Shown here: positions 6,138 to 9,403 of the stretch, piece by piece
Position numbering within the stretch: the first letter of the stretch is position 1
How the letters are laid out: each line of letters starts with the position of its first letter
DNA from: PVC group bacterium
Lineage (GTDB): Bacteria > Verrucomicrobiota > Kiritimatiellia > CAIKKV01 > PXCX01
Assembly (NCBI GenBank): GCA_003567575.1
Contig: PWZG01000131.1
Coordinates: 1-9,403, forward strand
Direction: 5' to 3'
Length of the DNA: 9,403 bases
Position numbers and translations under genes: made by a program
The notes under the pieces: model-generated
Seen by the model: only the letters and a program-made list of their open reading frames with translations
The model's database searches: none
Told to the model about the DNA's origin: nothing

Positions 6138-7423
6138 AGGCCGGCGCGTCTGTTGATTTAGCGCCGCCTCGCGGCATGCGCGATTTTTATCCGCATCAGG
6201 CAGGGTTACGGGAAATTTTGTTCAACACGTGGTCGCATGCCGCGCGTTGTCATGGGTTCGAGCGATACGATGCCTGCATCGTGGAAAACCTTTCGTTACT
6301 GAAACGCAAGGCCGGCGAGGAGATTGTCGATCAGATTTATGCGTTTCGCGACAAAAGCCAGCGCGAACTGGCCTTACGTCCGGAGATCACGCCATCGCTT
6401 GCGCGCATGGTCTGCGCCGGTTGGAATGATCTTACATTCCCGTTGAAATGGTTTTCCATCGGACAATGTTTCCGTTACGAACGTATGTCGCGCGGTCGTA
6501 AACGCGAACATTACCAGTGGAACTTGGATGTAATCGGCGCACCCGGTCCGGCGCCGGAAGTGGAATTACTGACGACCGCGCTCAGTGCGACGGAAGAACT
6601 CGGTTTGGGACCGGCCATCCGCGTTCATATCAGTAATCGCGAGCTGCTTTCCGATTTACTGGCATACGCGGGGATTCCCGCCGAACATCATGCCGCTCTG
6701 TTTCTGGTTCTGGACAAGCGCGGCAAATTATCCGACGACGCCATTACGGATATGCTCGTCGACAGCGGATTTACGACGGAGGCCGCCGCCAAGGTTTTCG
6801 AATTATTCGAACTCGACAGTCTCGACGCGGTACGGCGGTTACTTGGACGAACCACGGCCGCGCTTGAACATAGCGCGGCCGTATTTGAAGGATTGACCAC
6901 TTACGGTTGGGAAAATCGTATTTGTTTCGATCTTTCCGTCGTGCGCGGCCTAAATTATTATACCGGCACAGTGTTTGAAGCCTTTGATGTCGACCGTCGT
7001 TTTCGCGCCGTATTCGGCGGCGGTCGCTACGATCATCTGCTGGAACATATCGGTGGCCGTCCGGCGCCGGCCGTCGGCCTTGGTTTCGGGGATGTGGTAG
7101 TAACGGAAATAATGAACGAAATCGGCTGCGCTCCTTCCGTACCGGCGGCGGCGGATACGGTGGTCGGCTACATGGAAGCGGACCAATCCGCGATTGCATT
7201 ACGTGTTGCGCACCAATTCCGCCGCCTGGAAGAACGCGTCGATCTGGCCATGGGTCCGGAAAAAGCGCGCGCATTTTTCGGCCGCGCCAACCATACCGGC
7301 GCCCGTTACGCGATCTATATCGGACCCGATGACGTAAAAACGGGTCACATCCGCCGCAAGGATTTGGAGCAGCGTACCGAAACAACGATATCCTTGCGCG
7401 ACCTAACCGGAGACGCATCATGA
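6134..7423 (+). CDS. hisS: Histidyl-tRNA synthetase with atypical motif 3
   Basis: This class II synthetase charges tRNA-His. Its 429 aa are normal for bacterial HisRS. Seen in order: PPRGMRDFYP (11-20), ALRPEITPSLARMV (80-93), motif 2 CFRYERMSRGRKREHYQWNLDVIG (112-135 region), the histidine-specific RGLNYYTGTVFE (271-282) and GGGRYDHL (295-302), and a C-terminal anticodon-binding domain (about 340-425) with GHIRRKDL. The paralogue HisZ (regulator of ATP phosphoribosyltransferase) is unlikely because both histidine motifs and the anticodon domain are present. One oddity: where most HisRS have motif 3 of the form AVGFAMGLERL, this one reads AVGLGFGDVV (313-322), so the usual ATP-binding arginine is replaced. 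I recall similar GD-type sequences in some planctomycete/verrucomicrobial HisRS, unverified. The start is in an ATGA overlap with the HU gene and lacks a clear Shine-Dalgarno. The gene overlaps the following hydrolase gene in the same way. Confidence 0.93.
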   Translation: MKAGASVDLAPPRGMRDFYPHQAGLREILFNTWSHAARCHGFERYDACIVENLSLLKRKAGEEIVDQIYAFRDKSQRELALRPEITPSLARMVCAGWNDLTFPLKWFSIGQCFRYERMSRGRKREHYQWNLDVIGAPGPAPEVELLTTALSATEELGLGPAIRVHISNRELLSDLLAYAGIPAEHHAALFLVLDKRGKLSDDAITDMLVDSGFTTEAAAKVFELFELDSLDAVRRLLGRTTAALEHSAAVFEGLTTYGWENRICFDLSVVRGLNYYTGTVFEAFDVDRRFRAVFGGGRYDHLLEHIGGRPAPAVGLGFGDVVVTEIMNEIGCAPSVPAAADTVVGYMEADQSAIALRVAHQFRRLEERVDLAMGPEKARAFFGRANHTGARYAIYIGPDDVKTGHIRRKDLEQRTETTISLRDLTGDAS

Positions 7424-8037
7424 AACCGATTTCTTTAACGGTGGGAGCCTTCGCATCCGAATGCTATTTAGTGGCTTTACCCGATGTTCTCGTTATCGAT
7501 CCGGGCGACGATGCCGCTGTGATCGAAACCGAGTTGAACGCGATCGATGCAGCGGTTAGCGCCTATTTGTTGACTCATGGTCATGCCGACCATATTTCGG
7601 CACTGGCAAAGCTGGTAGAAAAACATCCGGCGCCCGTTTACCTTCATGAAGCTGACGCCGTTTGGGCATTTACCGAGGCCAACCAAATGCCGCCGTTTTA
7701 TGCCCCTCCCCTATCGGCGCCGGAAAACATGATGAAGTTACGCGACGGGCAGACTTTACGTTTCGGCGCCCATACGGTTGAAGTTATCGGCACGCCGGGA
7801 CACACGCCAGGATCGGTCTGCTACCATTTCAGAGGGGAAAAATGTTTATTCAGCGGCGACACATTGTTCAGCGGTTCGATTGGCCGCACTGATTTTCCGG
7901 GTGGCGATGCGCGCCAGATGCAATCGTCGTTACTGCGGCTTGCGGCATTGGCGCCGGAGACGGTGGTTTATCCTGGCCACGGCCCGGCCACGACCGTAGC
8001 GCAAGAGCGCCGCATAAATCCATTCATGAGGAGTTGA
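7420..8037 (+). CDS. MBL-fold metallo-hydrolase, glyoxalase II-like
   Basis: This 205-aa protein belongs to the metallo-beta-lactamase superfamily, in the short hydroxyacylglutathione-hydrolase-like (YcbL-type) branch. The di-metal site is complete: THGHADH (52-58, giving H53, H55, D57, H58), H128 in GTPGHTPGS, D147 in LFSGDTLF, and H187 in YPGHG. GSIGRTDFPGGD (152-163) is typical of this branch. The C-terminal glutathione-binding domain of true glyoxalase II is absent, so the substrate is unknown; a thioester or similar hydrolysis is the best guess. There is no signal peptide, so it should be cytosolic. ATG overlaps the hisS stop (ATGA), with CGGAGA (7408-7413) 6 nt upstream. It is the last tightly packed gene of the operon. 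A role linked to translation is suggested only by position. Confidence 0.93.
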   Translation: MKPISLTVGAFASECYLVALPDVLVIDPGDDAAVIETELNAIDAAVSAYLLTHGHADHISALAKLVEKHPAPVYLHEADAVWAFTEANQMPPFYAPPLSAPENMMKLRDGQTLRFGAHTVEVIGTPGHTPGSVCYHFRGEKCLFSGDTLFSGSIGRTDFPGGDARQMQSSLLRLAALAPETVVYPGHGPATTVAQERRINPFMRS

Positions 8038-8049
8038 ACCGCTTTCGGG

Positions 8050-8105
8050 GTGTCACGTGTCGCGTGTCGCGTGTCGCGTGTCGGGAGTTGAGTGTCGGGA
8101 GTTGC
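8050..8105. repeat. Degenerate 7-bp tandem repeat (8 units)
   Basis: Eight heptads follow in perfect register: GTGTCAC, three GTGTCGC, GTGTCGG, GAGTTGA, GTGTCGG, GAGTTGC. The second half is itself a 14-bp unit (GTGTCGGGAGTTGA/C) repeated, with GTGTCGG as the shared heptad. The array fills most of the 98-bp gap between the MBL hydrolase gene and cdsA and stops 30 bp before the cdsA start. A plus-strand frame from 8057 that reads through it into cdsA in another frame is not a gene. No spacer structure is present, so it is not a CRISPR array. Confidence 0.85.
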
Positions 8106-8135
8106 GGGTGAAGCCCGCCTTATTGAGGATCGACG

Positions 8136-9005
8136 ATGTTACGTCATCGCATATTCAGCGCCGTGGGCATGTTGCTTGCGTTATTCGCTGCCGCGTTTCT
8201 ATTGCCGCCGATCGGGGTCATGCTCCTGATCATGGCGTTGGGAATCCTTGGTTTGATCGAATACGGCCGCCTTCTGCGGCATGCAGGCGTCGCGGTCTTC
8301 ACAAAAATCATGCTTTTCGGCGGCGTCCTTTTAACCGGCGTCGCCTATCTTGATTTGATCGGAATCGACAGGCATCCGTATCCGTTCCCCTGGGAAATTG
8401 CGGCGCTTACGTTTTGTCTGTTCCTGATAATGATGCAGGCGCTGCGGCAACCCCCCGATCTCAAGACATTGACAGCCGCCGCCGGCACCATACTGGGCCT
8501 GCTGTATTTGCCGGTACTACTGAATTTTTACATGCGGCTCGCGCTCATCGATGGTTTACCGGCATCCGGTTCCGTCGTTAACTGGCGCGTCCTCGCGCTA
8601 TTCCCCATCGTAACCGTCAAGGTCTCCGACATGGGCGCTTTTTTTGTCGGACGCCGTTTCGGGCGCCGCAAGTTATGTCCCCATCTGTCGCCGGGAAAGA
8701 CCTGGGCTGGTTTCGGCGGCGGCATAGCCACCGCGGTACTGGTTTCCCTGTTTTTCGCCCTCGTTATCAACACGCCGGACGCCATCACGGAAAGTTTCTG
8801 GCGGCCGCTACCGCTGGCGATCTGCGGAATCCTGCTGGCCATCGTGGGAGTCGCCGGCGATTTATGCGAATCGTTTCTGAAACGCGTTACCGCCGTCAAG
8901 GATTCCAGCGGTGTTTTGCCGGGTATGGGTGGCGTGCTGGATGTTTTGGACAGTTTGCTGTTTAGTGCGCCGGTGTTTTACGTTATCATTCGGATTGCCG
9001 CCTGA
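8136..9005 (+). CDS. cdsA: Phosphatidate cytidylyltransferase (CDP-diacylglycerol synthase)
   Basis: This integral membrane enzyme makes CDP-diacylglycerol from CTP and phosphatidate, the precursor of bacterial phospholipids. At 289 aa it has the usual length and about eight hydrophobic segments (starting near residues 7, 27, 57, 88, 113, 151, 195, 226 and 272). Conserved pieces are KVSDMGAFFVGRRFG (162-176), HLSPGKTWAGFGGG (183-196), GDLCESFLKR (241-250), KDSSGVLPGMGG (255-266) and the end of the signature LDVLD (268-272). The classical signature has HGG..DR.D; here the His is M264 and the Arg is V270, while the acidic residues D242, D256, D269 and D272 remain. I recall the GMGG..DVLD form from other PVC-type bacteria, so it is probably functional. 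GAGGA (8125-8129) lies 6 nt before the chosen ATG. It may be co-transcribed with the upstream operon across the heptad repeat, or have its own promoter; none is obvious. Confidence 0.95.
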   Translation: MLRHRIFSAVGMLLALFAAAFLLPPIGVMLLIMALGILGLIEYGRLLRHAGVAVFTKIMLFGGVLLTGVAYLDLIGIDRHPYPFPWEIAALTFCLFLIMMQALRQPPDLKTLTAAAGTILGLLYLPVLLNFYMRLALIDGLPASGSVVNWRVLALFPIVTVKVSDMGAFFVGRRFGRRKLCPHLSPGKTWAGFGGGIATAVLVSLFFALVINTPDAITESFWRPLPLAICGILLAIVGVAGDLCESFLKRVTAVKDSSGVLPGMGGVLDVLDSLLFSAPVFYVIIRIAA

Positions 9006-9013
9006 AGTCAGTA

Positions 9014-9030
9014 GCATCCCATAGGGATGC
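9014..9030. repeat. Short perfect palindrome (hairpin) after cdsA
   Basis: GCATCCC (9014-9020) and GGGATGC (9024-9030) pair perfectly across the 3-nt loop ATA, 8 bp after the cdsA stop codon. In RNA this is a stable 7-bp hairpin. There is no following U-tract, so a standard intrinsic terminator is unlikely. It could be a REP-like palindrome, a mRNA 3' end stabiliser or a factor-assisted terminator. Confidence 0.55.
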
Positions 9031-9031
9031 G

Positions 9032-9063
9032 GAATATTGGAATACTGGAATATTGGAATGATG
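9032..9063. repeat. Degenerate 8-bp tandem repeat (4 units)
   Basis: Four octamers lie in register: GAATATTG, GAATACTG, GAATATTG, GAATGATG, followed by GAA. Units one and three are identical and the others differ by one or two bases. The array starts immediately after the palindrome and ends 23 bp before the sulfatase start codon. It is not coding in any convincing frame. Confidence 0.75.
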
Positions 9064-9086
9064 GAAACCAAGGTTAATTTTTGATC

Positions 9087-9403
9087 ATGAATAGCAAGCG
9101 CAAAAACATCTTGTTCATCACCAGTGACCAGCATCACTGGCAGGCACTGGGGTTTATGAATTCCGAGGTCAAGACGCCGAATCTTGATCGGCTGGCGCGG
9201 CAAGGTACTGTTTTCCCGCGTGCGTACACGGTTAATCCCACGTGTACGCCGACCCGCGCCAGTTGGATTACCGGACTGTATCCCAGTCAGCACGGCGCCT
9301 ATTCGCTGGGCACCAAACTGATGGAAGACGTCCCCACGATCGGCGAGCATCTGCAAGGGCACGGATACCGTACGGCACTGGTCGGCAAAGCCCATTTTCA
9401 GCC
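9087..9403 (+). CDS. Sulfatase (type I, formylglycine-dependent), N-terminal part (cut by window end)
   Basis: The frame from ATG 9087 is open for 105 codons to the window edge. NILFITSDQHHWQALGF (7-23) is the N-terminal strand with the metal-binding Asp (D14) of alkaline-phosphatase-superfamily sulfatases. VKTPNLDRLARQGTVFPRAYTVNPTCTPTRASWITGLYPSQHG contains the sulfatase signature, with C53 in CTPTR as the cysteine converted to formylglycine by an anaerobic (anSME) or aerobic (FGE) maturase. VGKAHF (near residues 99-104) gives a conserved Lys/His pair. Known members cleave sulfate esters, often from sulfated polysaccharides, but the substrate cannot be told here. No signal peptide precedes the catalytic domain with this start, so the protein would stay cytosolic unless translation begins elsewhere. 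The nearest Shine-Dalgarno-like AAGG (9070-9073) is 13 nt upstream, which is long. Confidence 0.92.
   Translation, partial: MNSKRKNILFITSDQHHWQALGFMNSEVKTPNLDRLARQGTVFPRAYTVNPTCTPTRASWITGLYPSQHGAYSLGTKLMEDVPTIGEHLQGHGYRTALVGKAHFQ

Noticed and set aside
6771..7421. A 216-codon minus-strand frame opposite hisS
   Set aside because: Its translation is Arg- and Pro-rich low-complexity sequence typical of antisense reading; hisS motifs run throughout on the plus strand.
6134..7423. hisS gene as HisZ, the regulatory subunit of ATP phosphoribosyltransferase
   Set aside because: Both histidine-specific motifs, motif 2 and a C-terminal anticodon-binding domain are present, and no his biosynthesis gene is nearby.
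8050..8105. Possible CRISPR array
   Set aside because: Units are 7 bp with no spacers, and no cas genes are present in the window.
9014..9030. Rho-independent terminator of cdsA
   Set aside because: The hairpin is good but no run of U follows; the next bases are GGAATATTGG.
9061..9084. A seven-codon reading frame (ATG to TGA) just before the sulfatase start
   Set aside because: It is too short to judge, has no ribosome site of its own, and is expected by chance next to the ATG-containing octamer repeat.
1..9403. A new defence, secretion or mobile system
   Set aside because: All complete genes belong to well-known housekeeping families, and no transposase, integrase, nuclease, toxin or phage protein could be found on either strand.

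Overview
The window looks like a chromosomal housekeeping segment of a free-living or gut/sediment bacterium, most likely from the PVC superphylum (Kiritimatiellota, Lentisphaerota or Verrucomicrobiota). That placement is an inference. It rests on a CdsA with the variant signature GMGG..DVLD, a HisRS with an unusual motif 3, a GTP-type PEP carboxykinase, a one-gene sulfatase start at the edge, and AT-rich or heptad-type intergenic repeats. No 16S rRNA gene is present, so the phylum is not proven. No rRNA, tRNA, CRISPR array, transposase, phage gene or recognisable defence system was found.

Layout. On the minus strand lie the N-terminal part of a class I/II PLP aminotransferase (1-626, cut by the window edge) and, upstream of it, pckG (919-2799). 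The 292-bp gap between them holds a large compound inverted repeat (674-898) and a short G-rich heptad repeat. A 253-bp divergent regulatory region (2800-3052) carries back-to-back promoter-like sequences for pckG and for the plus-strand operon. The plus strand then reads proS - aroF - HU - hisS - MBL hydrolase (3053-8037). Three of the four junctions are ATGA stop/start overlaps and the fourth is a 26-bp gap with a strong Shine-Dalgarno. A 98-bp gap with a degenerate 7-bp tandem repeat separates this block from cdsA (8136-9005). After cdsA come a small palindrome, an 8-bp tandem repeat and the beginning of a sulfatase gene (9087 to the edge).

How the genes fit together. proS and hisS supply charged tRNAs. 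aroF commits PEP and erythrose-4-phosphate to aromatic amino-acid synthesis. pckG, transcribed divergently, interconverts oxaloacetate and PEP, so PEP supply and PEP use sit on either side of one intergenic region. The HU-family protein is translationally coupled to hisS. cdsA makes CDP-diacylglycerol for phospholipids. The genes are mostly ordinary. The non-coding DNA is the unusual part: each of the three gaps between the minus-strand genes, the operon, cdsA and the sulfatase contains its own short-period repeat (7 or 8 bp) or inverted repeat, while the pckG/proS promoter region does not.
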